Assembly (NCBI RefSeq): GCF_000801105.2
Contig: NC_079518.1
Span: forward strand, 21,680,800-21,744,799
Reading direction: 5' to 3'
Source of the DNA: Raphanus sativus
Taxonomy: Eukaryota > Streptophyta > Magnoliopsida > Brassicales > Brassicaceae
Length of the DNA: 64,000 nt
Shown here: in pieces, positions 11,752-22,799 of the stretch
Layout: each line of letters begins with the position of its first letter
How positions within the stretch are numbered: the first letter of the stretch is position 1
The notes under the pieces: model-generated
Databases searched by the model: none
Seen by the model: only the letters and a program-made list of their open reading frames with translations
What the model was told of the DNA's origin: nothing
Made by a program: the position numbers and the translations under genes

Positions 11752-11825
11752 TTTATCTTTTATTTGATGCCAGAAAATTTTATCTTTTATTTGATGCCAG
11801 AAAATTTTATCTTTTATTTTAAAAA
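11752..11825. repeat. 27-bp tandem repeat, about 2.6 copies
   Basis: The unit contains GATGCCAGAAAATTTTATC followed by TTTTATTT and recurs almost unchanged. It lies in AT-rich non-coding DNA to the right of the Helitron terminus. Confidence 0.6.
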
Positions 11826-11880
11826 TCGTGTTTTTACTAAAAAATCTCGAGGAGACACGAGATAAAGGATTACAGTTCGG

Positions 11881-12880
11881 AATTAAAAATGATATTATCT
11901 TTAAACTTAATAAAAAAATTATATAAATTTCCAAAATTAATGTTTGTCACCATTTAGGTTAATTTCATAATAAAAAAATGAGGGCCAAAATTAAGGGATC
12001 GTAAGAATAATATTTATGGAATTCATTTTGAATTTATTTTACAATCATTCAAGATTGCTCATAAATTTTTAATATAAGACATTTGATTTTACAATATAAA
12101 ATATTTATATTTTCAGTCCCAAAATAAATGTTATGTATCCCGTAAAATTCCAAAAAAGTAATAAAAATAAATTTCATGTACCAAAATTTATAGAAAAATA
12201 TAATTATGAATCATTTATATTTTCTGGTTCCTAAAAAATGTCATGTATCATTTCTTCATCATAAAAAACATTAATATTACAAAAATATGAATCATATATA
12301 TAGTCAAAAACCTATCAGTTGTGACTATATATATCAGATTCATATAACATTATAATCATAAATTTTAAACAATTATAGAAAGTATTATATGCAAGGGGCG
12401 AAAATAAAGGAAATCCATATTAAAACTGATATTTGACTTTAAACTTAATTGGAAAGAATAATATAAATTTCTAAATTAAATGTTTGTCATCATTTATGAT
12501 AATTTTGCAATCAAAAACTCTTCTTGCTAAAGTTAAGTGATTGCAAGACAATTAATATGGAATACTTTGTTAAATGTATTTCACCATCATGCAAGATTGC
12601 ATATAATTTTTATATATGACATTTTGATTTTACAATATAAAAAAATATATTGACCAGTCCCAAAATAGATGTCACATATCCTATGAAATTCCAGAAATAT
12701 TAATAAAAATAAATTTCATGTACCAAAGTTTTATAGAAAAACATAATTATGAATAACTTATATTTTTGAGTCCCTACAAATATCATGTATTATCTATAAA
12801 TCGTAAAGAACATGATTCTTATAAAAATATGAATCGTATATTGTCATACTATCCTACTAATTTTATATAACATTATAAAA
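11881..12880. repeat. diverged direct duplication of about 0.5 kb
   Basis: The block at about 11881-12370 reappears at about 12425-12870 in the same order and orientation: shared anchors include ATGTTTGTCA, TTGATTTTACAATATAAA, CAGTCCCAAAATA, AATAAATTTCATGTACCAAA and a late AAAAATATGAATC. Divergence with many small indels shows it is old. No coding signal is visible in either copy. Confidence 0.6.
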
Positions 12881-13051
12881 ATAAGGATTTTTATTAAAAA
12901 CAATTAATGTATGTTAACTTCCATGAAATAATATAGCATACACATAAAAGAATCCACTAATATTATGCTAAAAATATGAAAAATAATATAGCATACACAT
13001 CGAATAATACACTAAGTTATATGAAATAATACAGCATACACATAAAAAAAA

Positions 13052-13070
13052 ATCCCCGGCAAAGGCGCCA
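13052..13070 (-). other. primer binding site, tRNA-Asp type
   Basis: On the minus strand this reads TGGCGCCTTTGCCGGGGAT, one mismatch from the complement of the plant tRNA-Asp(GTC) 3' end plus CCA. It sits three bases from the TG/CA edge of the LTR to its right, so the lost internal region would extend leftwards. Confidence 0.65.
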
Positions 13071-13073
13071 ATT

Positions 13074-14190
13074 TGATAGTGGAAGTTTTCAAGGCTTTCA
13101 AGTCAAATGATAGTATATAAAGGTTGTCGAACCACATAGAACTAGTGATCTATAGCACCAAGAATACACAAACTTTCATAATCTAAGCAAATATGAAGAT
13201 TGATGATGGTAACAAGCTAATATCCTAGAAATATAAACAAGGTGATCTCAAATCCAATCAATAAACAAGTGCAAGAACTCAATCAAATGGTAAGAATGGA
13301 TCCATGAGACTAGGGATTTGATCTTGGGTGATCAAGATTCAATCTAAAGGTGGCAAACACATAATCAATCTATTACCTTATGCCTAGACATAATACTAAG
13401 TAAGCTCTATGTCTAGATGAATGCTCATTTGCTAAATTAACTCAAGCATCAAATGTCTTTGGTTGAATATTATTAAAGCAATCATTAGGAATGAGTCTAC
13501 TAGCAATCTTAGCTTCTTTAACATCAAGTGCCTTGGTAAAAAAAACTAAAAGCTTTGAAGAGTTGGTTCAAACATTTCATCAAACACCTTGTGGCTGGGA
13601 ATATGATCAAGACTAAAATAGCATTAAGATCACTCAACAATCAAGGAACAAGATAAATCTACCATGTTGTGTGACAAAAAAAAAAGATAAATCTACCATG
13701 AAACACCTTAGATCTACACTTAATCAGCCTTAGTCACCCTAACCCATGAATCCAAAATGGTGTCTACTCTCTAATCTTCATGAAAAACCTTAAATCTATA
13801 TGAGATTCAAGTATAATTATGTTTATGAGAAGGAGAAACAATATATAAAATGATGAAATAATTCCTTAGATTGATAAAAGATTCAAGTTTTACAAGATGA
13901 GGAAAAATTCTAGAGAGAAAACGAGACACATTAGGGTTTTTGGGTCTAAAACTATATATAGAGAAGGGAAAATTCGAGCTGGTTTAATTGAATTAAACCG
14001 GGTCAAACCGGAGATAACTGGTCAAACATCTGATTTCGTGCCTTCGTCTTCTCCCGAGCGGCTTCTTCTTCCCGCTCAACCAAGTTGCTGTTGGGATCGT
14101 TTTGAACCCGAGCGATGGCATCACGTCGCTGTGCAGCACCCGCTCTGGCTACACTCAACTCCCAGCGGTGTGGACTGGTCGCTGCGTCAA
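13074..14190 (-). mobile_element. Gypsy-type LTR, single and truncated
   Basis: The LTR is oriented on the minus strand: its inner edge is at 13074, next to the tRNA-Asp-type primer site, and a TATATATA promoter box is at 13953-13960. Its outer edge is lost where the LINE at 14197 begins. No gag or pol follows on the left. The segment at 14040-14190 is richer in GC than its surroundings and has an open frame, but without a recognisable protein. Confidence 0.5.
13651..13700 (+). repeat. poly(A) micro-retroposon scar with 16-bp TSD
   Basis: AGATAAATCTACCATG is present at 13651-13666 and exactly again at 13685-13700. The insert is only TTGTGTGAC plus a run of A. The long perfect duplication makes this the clearest of the scars. 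It lies inside the Gypsy LTR, so it is younger than that LTR. Confidence 0.7.
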
Positions 14191-14196
14191 CGTTTT

Positions 14197-17100
14197 AAAT
14201 TAATGTTAAGTGACTGTGGAATGTATGTTAGAGTTTCCATTTACTGGTGATATACTATCATGGGTTGGAAAGAGAGCAGGAAGAGTAAATGTTCGATGTC
14301 GTCTTGACAGAGAAGTGGGAAATGCGGATTGGCATGAAAATTTTCCTCACTCAAAAGTGAAGTATATGAGATTATGGGACCATCGTCCGATACTTGCGGA
14401 CATACTCACAAAACCAACAAGGAAAATAAGAAAAATTCAAATTTGACAAAAGATGGTTGGATAACGAGGAATTGAGGCAAGTCATTTTAGAGGGATGGAA
14501 ATCTCCTGATCTTCCTCCTAATGCAACTATAATGGAACATATTTCCAGTTGTCGGGAAGCCTTGAGAGAGTGGAGGAAACAACATAATATTAATTCGACA
14601 AAACTGGTGGAGGAGCTTAAAGAAAAAGTGGAGAGCCTATACGCAGATGATAATGCTACAACTGAGAAAATCGCAGCAGCTTTAAAGGAACTTTCTGATG
14701 CCCTTAAGGCAGAAGAAATGTTCTGGAAACAGAAGAACCGAGTATTTTGGTTGAGGGAAGGAGACCGAAATACAAAAAAATTCCACGCCTTAAAAAAGCA
14801 AAGAAGAGCAAGGAATAAGATTACGCAGCTCCTAGATGAGAATGGAAATATTGTGGAAGATGAAGAAGGACTAGTAGCTATTGCCACTAGTTATTTTCGA
14901 CAAATCTTTGAATCTTCTAATCCAGAAGATATTGAAGAGGCACTATCCGAAGTTCCTACAACCATTACGGGGAAAATGAACGAAAGTCTTACTGCTCCAG
15001 TCTCTGAATGGGAGATTAAATTAGCGCTCTTTGCTATGCATCCGGAAAAAGCTCCAGGACCAGATGGGATGACTGCGCTTTTTACCAGAAGTTTTGGGAC
15101 ATAGTAAAGGATGACTTAACTCTTAAAGAAACTTTAAGAGTTTAAAGAAAAAGTGGAGAGCCTATACGCAGATGATAATGCTACAACTGAGGAAATCGCA
15201 GCAGCTTTAAAGGAACTTTCTGATGCCCTTAAGGCAGAAGAAATGTTCTGGAAACAGAAGAACCGAGTATTTTGGTTGAGGGAAGGAGACCGAAATACAA
15301 AAAATTTCCACGCCTTAAAAAAGCAAAGAAGAGCAAGGAATAAGATTACGCAGCTCCTAGATGAGAATGGAAATATTGTGGAAGATGAAGAAGGACTAGT
15401 AGCGATTGCCACTAGTTATTTTCGACAAATCTTTGAATCTTCTAATCCAGAAGATATTGAAGAGGCACTATCCGAAGTTCCTACAACCATTACGGGGAAA
15501 ATGAACGAAAGTCTTACTGCTCCAGTCTCTGAATGGGAGATTAAATTAGCGCTCTTTGCTATGCATCCGGAAAAAGCTCTAGGACCAGATGGGATGACTG
15601 CGCTTTTTTACCAGAAGTTTTGGGACATAGTAAAGGATGACTTAACTCTTATGGTTAATAACTTTTTTACTAATGGGACAATGCCAAACGGATTAAATGA
15701 AACGAACATTTGTCTCATCCCCAAGACAACTAAGCCTAACGACATGGCTTAGTTTAGACCCATTAGTTTATGTAACGTCAGTTACAAGATTATCTCTAAG
15801 GTCTTATGCTAGAGACTAAAGAAAGTACTACTAGGACTGATATCGGAAACCCAGTCAGCCATTGTTGCTGGAAGATAGATTTCTGATAATCTTATGATTG
15901 CTCAAGAAATATTTCATGCTCTCCGAACCAAGCCGAGCGGACGTAGCAAAAGAATGGCCATTAAGACAGACATGAGCAAGGCATATGATAGGATGGAATG
16001 GTCGTTCATAGAAGCAGTCATGCGAAAGATGGGATTTTCAGAAATATGGATCACATGGATTATTAGATGCATCACATCGGTACAATATAAAGTTCTTATG
16101 AATGGGAAGCCGAGAGGAAACATTACTCAAGGAAGAGGCCTACGCCAAAGAGATCCTTTGTCTCCTTTCATTTTTATTCTATGCACGGAAGTGCTAGCTT
16201 TCTCAATCATGCAGAGAACCAAGGGACGGGGATGCGTGTAACACGCGCGTGCCCCTCGGTATCTCACCTTCCATTTGCTGATGATAGCCTTTTCTTCTGT
16301 AAGGCGGAGCCCCGTGAATGTGAAGAGTAATGAAAGTGGTCAGAGTTTATGGTAAAGCATCGGACCAATGTATCAACTTTGATAAATCCTCCTTGCTCTT
16401 TGGTAAGAGGATTAATGCAACCACCAGACAAGAGATAAAAGATACACTTGGAATACAAAATGAAGGAGGGATGGGGAGCTATTTGGGTATCCCGGAGGAT
16501 ATCAGTGGTTCCAAATGCAAAATCTTTACTTTTCTTAAAGACAAACTGATGCATAGAGTGAATGGCTGGACAAGTAGATGGCTCTCGAAAGGAGGGAAGG
16601 AGGTGCTGATTAAATCTATCCTACTTGCTTTGCCTACATATTAGAGATATGCGAGAACATTGCTAGTGCCATTGCACAATTTTGGTTGAGCTCAAATCCA
16701 CCAAAAAGAGGAATATACTAGGCAAAATGGAAAAAAGTTTGTTTACCAATAGAAGAGGGTGAGATTGGCTTTCAGATGATTCACGAGTTCAATCTGGTTT
16801 TATTGGAAAAACAATTATGGAGATTAGTACAATATCCTGATTCTCTAGTGGCTAGAGTCTTGAGAGGAAGATATTACAGACTGAGCTCACCTTTACGAGT
16901 AAACTCTGTAAACAACCCTTTTTATGTATGGACTAGCATCTCTGCTGTAAGGAAGCTATTACTACTGGGGATAAGATAGAAGATACACTCTGGGTATATA
17001 TGAAGTCAAGGTGTGGGAGGATCCATGGATCCCAATGACCCCCGCCAGACCAGCTACACCAGTAGTACCAGTCATGCATCCGAATATGAAGGTCAGCGAT

Positions 17101-18317
17101 TTTATTAATCAGAAGTCGAAGGAATGGAATGTTAGCTTGCTGGAGCAATATGTCAATCCGGAGGATATACCCCTCATAAGGAGTTTAGCCATAAGCACAA
17201 TTCATCGAAGAGACACTTTTTGCTGGAACTACATAAGGAACGACCAATATACGGTAAAATCTGGTTATTTGGTTGCCTAGAATCTCTTAAAGGACGACCA
17301 AGAAAAGGATGTCTCAGAGCCAAGTATTACTACGCTCCAAATCTTTGCTTGGAAGATAAGGGCGCCAAAGAAAATTTGTCATCTTATATGCCAATTGTTA
17401 ATTGGCCACGTGGCAGTAACGAGGAATTTAGTAGGCGTAACATGAGATGCGATAATTATTGCCCACGGTGTGGTGAACCAGAAGAATCAGTAACCCATGC
17501 TATTTTTGAGTGCCCCCTACCCTACAAGTTTGGTCATTATCATCTGTTCCAACAAATCCAGACATATTTACAGCACCGAGTATCTACACAAATATGGACT
17601 ATCTGTTCTGGCGGAAAAACAGCATAATCGAACCAGAACAAGATATGAATCCTTATCTCTGGATAATCTGGTATATCTGGAAGGTTCGAAATGACAAACT
17701 CTTTAGGGAGATAGATAGAGATACACTGGAACTAGTGAGATATGCGGAGAATGAATGTCAGGCATGGTTTGATACAAACAAGGTAATATCAGTGGTGCAA
17801 GAGAACGAGGACGAAACCAAGCCATAAGCTTGGATAATATCTGCTTGTTAGATGGATCCTAGACGTCTTAAATCCAATTTAGTGGATGTGGATAAGTCTA
17901 GATGGACAGTGGCGGGAAGATTCAACTAATGGGAACACGAAATATTCCAAGACGAGAATCAGCTCTGCATTCTGAAGTAGAAGTACTACGATGGACGATG
18001 GAGAATATGCTTCAGCACTCAACATTCCAGAATTTTGGAACATACTGCAAGGAGCTTATTTCTATGATTAAGGATCCTGCTACTTGGCCAAGTTCTGCGA
18101 CAGAGCTGGAAAGGATAGAGACTCTACTGAAATACTTCCCAAATTTCAACATCTCATATGTTCCACGTATACGCAATCAATTTTCTGATTTTTTAGCAAA
18201 AACAACTAGATCTTTCTATAGGGAGCTACTTTTCATTGGTTTTCAATTCCGGTCTGATTATCCAGGTCACCTCAAGTTTGAGTAATAGAATAGCCGTTTC
18301 GTAAAAAAAATATATAT
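14197..18317 (+). mobile_element. L1-like LINE, 5'-truncated, with internal duplication
   Basis: It starts inside the endonuclease domain (MLSDCGM, SWVGKRAGRVNVRCRLDR, DHRPILADI) and continues through the linker, RT (HPEKAPGPDGMTALF, IKTDMSKAYDRMEWSFIE, HLPFADDSLFFCK near 16265-16300), zf-RVT (NYCPRCGEPEESVTHAIFEC near 17458-17515) and RNase H (ALHSEVEVLRWTMENM near 17960). The 3' end is a short A-run near 18303-18312. The reading frame carries several stops and frameshifts (for example near 15752, 15811, 15877, 16641, 16720, 16977, 17278). No clear target duplication was found. Confidence 0.8.
14621..15650 (+). repeat. tandem duplication of about 505 bp inside LINE ORF2
   Basis: The segment 14621-15124 is repeated at 15146-15650, separated by about 20 bases. 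The copies differ at only a handful of sites (for example 1 base in GAGAAAATCGC, one T in the GCGCTTTTT run, one C/T in AAAGCTCCAGG). It duplicates the coiled-coil linker and the first RT motifs, and copy 1 loses frame near its end. The near identity implies duplication long after the LINE inserted, or an assembly artefact. Confidence 0.85.
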
Positions 18318-18619
18318 TATGGTTAGTTCGGGTTTAATCTTTGGGAAAAACAACATAAATAATTATTTTCGGTATTGTTTATAACCATTAGCGTACACCA
18401 TATTTTAAATAATGCAACCAAGAATCATATAGTATAATAATATAATCTTTTCATATTACTAAATTTTAATGAGCAGTGATATTACATGTAATTAGTTTAG
18501 GCAAAAGAACCATTTAACAAAGGTTGTGAGAATGATTCTCATGATGTTTACATACGCAATGACATTTTGTTAATTACGCATAAGGATAATGTTAACTATT
18601 AAGAGTCGTCCTCAAATAA
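18318..18619. other. spacer between two LINEs
   Basis: AT-rich and without a gene. Its right end is the left copy of the target duplication of the next LINE. Confidence 0.5.
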
Positions 18620-18636
18620 TATAAAAGAAATATTTT
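18620..18636. repeat. LINE target site duplication, left copy
   Basis: TATAAAAGAAATATTTT is identical to 24145-24161. The terminal T bases merge into the poly(T) tract, so its inner edge is uncertain by a few bases. Confidence 0.75.
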
Positions 18637-18675
18637 TTTTTTTTTTTTTTTTTTTTGTCATCAACCCAACTAGGC

Positions 18676-21600
18676 CTAGATCAATTGGAGAGCAGACGAG
18701 CCGATCCTCCTAGGAGTATCTCCATCTGTCTGGGTCTGATCTATGTGGGAAAAGAGGTATCCTCTGGACCGTGCACTCTTGGCTAGAGCATCCGCTCGCT
18801 CGTTCCGACTTCTCGGAATATGAGAGATACTCACATCCTCAAAGTCTCCCTGGAGTCTTTGGAATTCCTCTATGTTAGTCGCGAAGGCTGGCCAGTCCGT
18901 CGGGTTGGCCATCATCTCCACGAGGTCCCTACAATCCGTTTCAAACCGTACGGATCTCATCCTCATGTCTCGCAGGCAGGTGGCCGCCCATAGTAATCCT
19001 TCCATCTCCGCATGGAGAGCCGAAAGACTCCTATGACAAGCACGTAACCCAAAATGTTCTCTGTCCATTCCATCCTTAAAACACCATCCTAAGCCACTGA
19101 CCCTGCCATTGTTGATCCATGAGGCATCAATTTGGCAGACAGGGATTCGGGGTATCCAAGGAGGCACCGTCTCAGTATCCGGGGATATCGGATCAGCATA
19201 GTCGTCGTCCTCATCTTTCTCCTCGTTGGCTTTCTTCCAACAGTCTGCCTCTACAATAGCATACCGAAGGGTATCCACAGGAGAGACATCCTTTCCATTA
19301 AAAACCTTATCGTTTCTGGCCTTCCAAATGTACCAGCAGATCCATGGGAAGGTATCGACTTGTGGTCTCGACGGAGCCACCTCTTTTCGCTTCCAAAAAA
19401 GGAAGTTTAAGTTTTGGTAGATAGATGTACTCGGGAAGTAACCCGGAAGGGACGGATAGTCCGACAAAGCCCAAACTTGAAGGGCGGGAGGGCACTCAAA
19501 AAGAAGATGATTAATTGACTCCACTGGGCCAGCACATCTAGGACAACTCCTATCGGTGCCCAGGTGTCTATAAGTGAGTCTTTCCGCCGTAGCCACACAG
19601 CCGGAGATCGCTTGCCACAAGAAATGCTTGATTTTATTTGGAGCCTTAATCTTCCATACATGGCTCTGAAAGCCCGTTAGACTCGGTTCTGTAGCTCCTC
19701 CTCGTGTAAGGTTTAGTTTTTCTGAACTCAAAAGATCATATCCGGTTTTAACAGAATAAACACCGGATTTCGTATGATTCCATATATACCCATCGGGGGT
19801 ATCCGAGTGTGAAAGTTTCAAACCAAGTATCAGAGGTATGTCATCTTGGTGGAAAAATTCCTTTAAAAGCTGTGCATTCCACTCCTTGGTATCATTCCTA
19901 ATAAAGGCATGAACAGGAAGCTGGGGCAGTCTGTAAACAATATGATCAGCAGGTCTAGGTGCTCGTGCAACTATATCTGGGACCCAAGGATCAGTCCAAG
20001 CCCTGGTGTCACCACCCGTGCCGATCGTCCTTCGTAGGCCCAAAGTGAGAAGGGGTCTTGCAGCCATGATACTACGCCATCCATAAGATGGTGAGTAAGT
20101 CTGGTGCTCATCAAGTGGGGAGGTATGTCTGTAGTATCTCCCTTTTAAAACCCTTGCTATCAACGAATTTGGGTAGTGGATCAGTCTCCATAATTGTTTC
20201 GCAAGAAGCGCTAAGTTGAAGTCATGGAAATCGCGAAAACCTAGTCCCCCCGAATCTTTGGGGGTACAGATCTCGTCCCATGCAATCCAATGTAGTCCTC
20301 TGCTGTTCTGATTGGAGCTCCACCAGAAATTTGACGTAGTACTCTTCAGTTTGTCGGTAATGCCTTGTGGAAGCAAGTAACACGACATTACGTAAGTCGG
20401 GACAGCTTGTGCCACTGCTTTTATCTGCACTTCTTTTCCCCCTTTAGAAAGGAGTCTCGATGACCAATTATTAACCCGTCCATTGAACCGGTCTTGTACA
20501 AAGGAGAAAACCTTCATCTTCGAACCTCCGATATGTTCTGGTAAGCCAAGGTACATCCCCATACCCCCTTCGGTCGAGAAGCCTAGAACATTTTTTATTT
20601 CTTGCTTCCGAGAGGGCTCCACTCGGTTCCCAAAAAACATCGAAGATTTCGCCACATTCAGTCGTTGTCCTGATGCATTCCCATAAATTTCAAGATTGTC
20701 TATAATCTCTTTGCATTGGCTCGTCTCTGCCTTGCAAAAGAAGAGACTGTCATCCGCAAATAGAAGGTGAGATATCCTTGGGCTTGCATGGGAAACACGC
20801 AGTCCCGTTAATTTATTTTCCGCTTCCGCTCCATTCAAAAGTGAGATCAAGGCTTCCGTACACATGATAAACAAGAACGGGGAGAGAGGGTCTCCTTGTC
20901 TTAGACCTCTCCTAGGTAGAATCCTTCCTTTCGGTTGGCCGTTGATTAAGACTTGATATGAGACCGATGTGACACAACACATAATGAGATCAACCAATCT
21001 TTCATCAAAGCCCATCTTTATCATTAAAGAGGCAAGGAAGCTCCATTCCACTCGATCATAAGCTTTGCTCATGTCTGTTTTTATTGCCATAAAATCTTCA
21101 CGGCACCTTTGGTTCGTTCGTAAGGCGTGGAAGTTTTCTTGTGCTATCAGAATATTATCAGTGATCAAACGCTTTGCCACAAAGGCTGATTGTGTCTCCG
21201 AAATCAGATTCGGGGTAACCCTCTTGAGTCTCTTGCAAAGAAGCTTGGAAATAATTTTATAGCTGACATTGCAAAGGCTGATAGGTCGGAATTCTGTCAT
21301 GTCGCGAGGTTTCTTTTTTTTTGGGATGAGGCAAATGTTTGTCTGATTTATCAAAGGGTCAAAACTCCCTGTGGCAAAGAAATCCCGGACAAGACGGATA
21401 ATGTCTTGCCGCATCTCTCGCCAAAACTTCTGAAAGAGTTTGCTAGTCATGCCATCGGGTCCTGGTGCTTTATCCGGATTGATGTCAAAGAGAGCCTTTT
21501 TAATTTCTTTTTCCGAGGGTTCTTCTAATAGATCTCTGTTGTCATCACTAGACACCTTTTCGGAAATAAACCGAAGAGAAGTATCAATCTGTGTTGGCAG

Positions 21601-22799
21601 AGAGGTGGAGAAAAGATCTCGAAAGTATTGAACAGCTACGTTCTCAACTTCGATTTCGCTCTCCACCAGCTTTCCATTTTTATCTTTGATACTAATGACC
21701 CGGTTTTGGGCTCTCCTTTGTTTGGTAGTAGAGTGATGAAACTTTGTATTTCTGTCACCATGTTTATGCCATTGATTCCTGCTTTTTTGTTCCCAGTAGG
21801 TATTTTCTTCTTTAAAGGCCATGGATAACTGTCTTTGCAGGGCCTCTAGTTCCTCTGACGTGGTGGAATCCTCGTCTTGTGCTAAGTCAATTTTAGCCTT
21901 CAATTCTTTTATTAGTATAGCAGAATTTGTAGGATTTTGCTTTTTCCAGTGGCAAATCTTCTTACGGCATGAGGTAATTTTTTGATGAAAATTCCTGGTT
22001 GGAATTTCTTCAAAAGATCCCCACCCCGAAGTAACTGCATCCTTGAAACCTGGTCTTCCAATCCATCTCTTGTCAAACCGGAAATTTTTGTAGATTTTCG
22101 GATCCTAGTTTGAATTCGAGCAAGGACTGGCCTGTGATCCGAACCCCATAATTGTAGGAATTCTACAACTGAGTGAGAAAATAAAGCATGCCATTCTTCG
22201 TTCGCCACTGCTCTATCGAGTTTGCATTTTACTTTCCCGGATCGTCGCTTGCCCACCCATGAAAATGAATTCCCTTTATAAGGAAAATCCAGCATTCCAC
22301 AGTTATCTAACATAGTACGGAAAGGGAGGAAAGAACTTTCTAAGCGACGTCTTCCTCCCCTCTTTTCATGATTACCTGTAATTTCGTTGAAATCTCCAAT
22401 CATAAACCAAGCACCAGACCGTGTAGTACCCATGCGAGACAACCGTTCCCAAACCTGGTCGCGGTATCTTACTACAGGGTTACCATACACGAAGGTCATA
22501 TAAATTGGATTTCCTTCAAGTCGTGTCTCGATGTCAATCATATTTTTATCCGCATATAAAATAGTAACAGATGGGTCATTCATATAAAAAAGAGCTAAAC
22601 CTCCACTCCGACCAACCGGGTCAACCGTAAAAACATGATCAAATCCATAAGAAACTTGCACATCTTGCAAAACACTCCGATAATTTTTTGTTTCCGAGAG
22701 AAAAAGAAATCTAGGCAAAAAGCAATGATAAAGTTCCGCGAGGTGCTCCTTTGTAAATTCAGCACCTACGCCCTGGCAGTTCCACGCAACAACGTTCAT
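18676..22799 (-). pseudogene. LINE ORF2: endonuclease, reverse transcriptase, RNase H; one frameshift
   Basis: It nicks target DNA, copies LINE RNA there and removes RNA. N-terminal APE endonuclease: MNVVAWNCQGVG, LFLSETKN, WFMIGDFNEI, GSDHRPVLARI. Then linker, RT with [49 protein letters not shown] and the catalytic LLFADDSLFFC (about 20745-20775), zf-RVT SCPRCAGPVESINHLLFECP (about 19495-19555), and RNase H with QIDASWINNG, ALHAEMEGLLWA and ETDCRDLV. The downstream 1,075 codons from 21903 are uninterrupted. The endonuclease frame leaves the RT frame at an A/T run near 22088-22095, where one missing base explains the shift; RFDKRWIGRPGFK continues in the RT frame. Intact length would be about 1,370 aa, normal for plant L1 ORF2. 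Confidence 0.85.

Noticed and set aside
11752..11825. CRISPR array or other spaced repeat array
   Set aside because: The repeats abut directly without unique spacers, and the genome is a plant's.
12040..12080. Helitron 5' end (reverse of TTTTTAATATAAGA)
   Set aside because: It looks similar to the 5' end at 26733, but the following bases do not match and the same word is altered in the duplicated block.
13897..14250. 117-aa plus-strand ORF
   Set aside because: It lies antisense in a Gypsy LTR and runs over the junction into LINE endonuclease sequence; no domain is recognised.
14372..14887. 171-aa minus-strand ORF, duplicated at 15134-15412
   Set aside because: It is the shadow of the LINE ORF2 linker on the other strand; serine/phenylalanine-rich due to codon complement.
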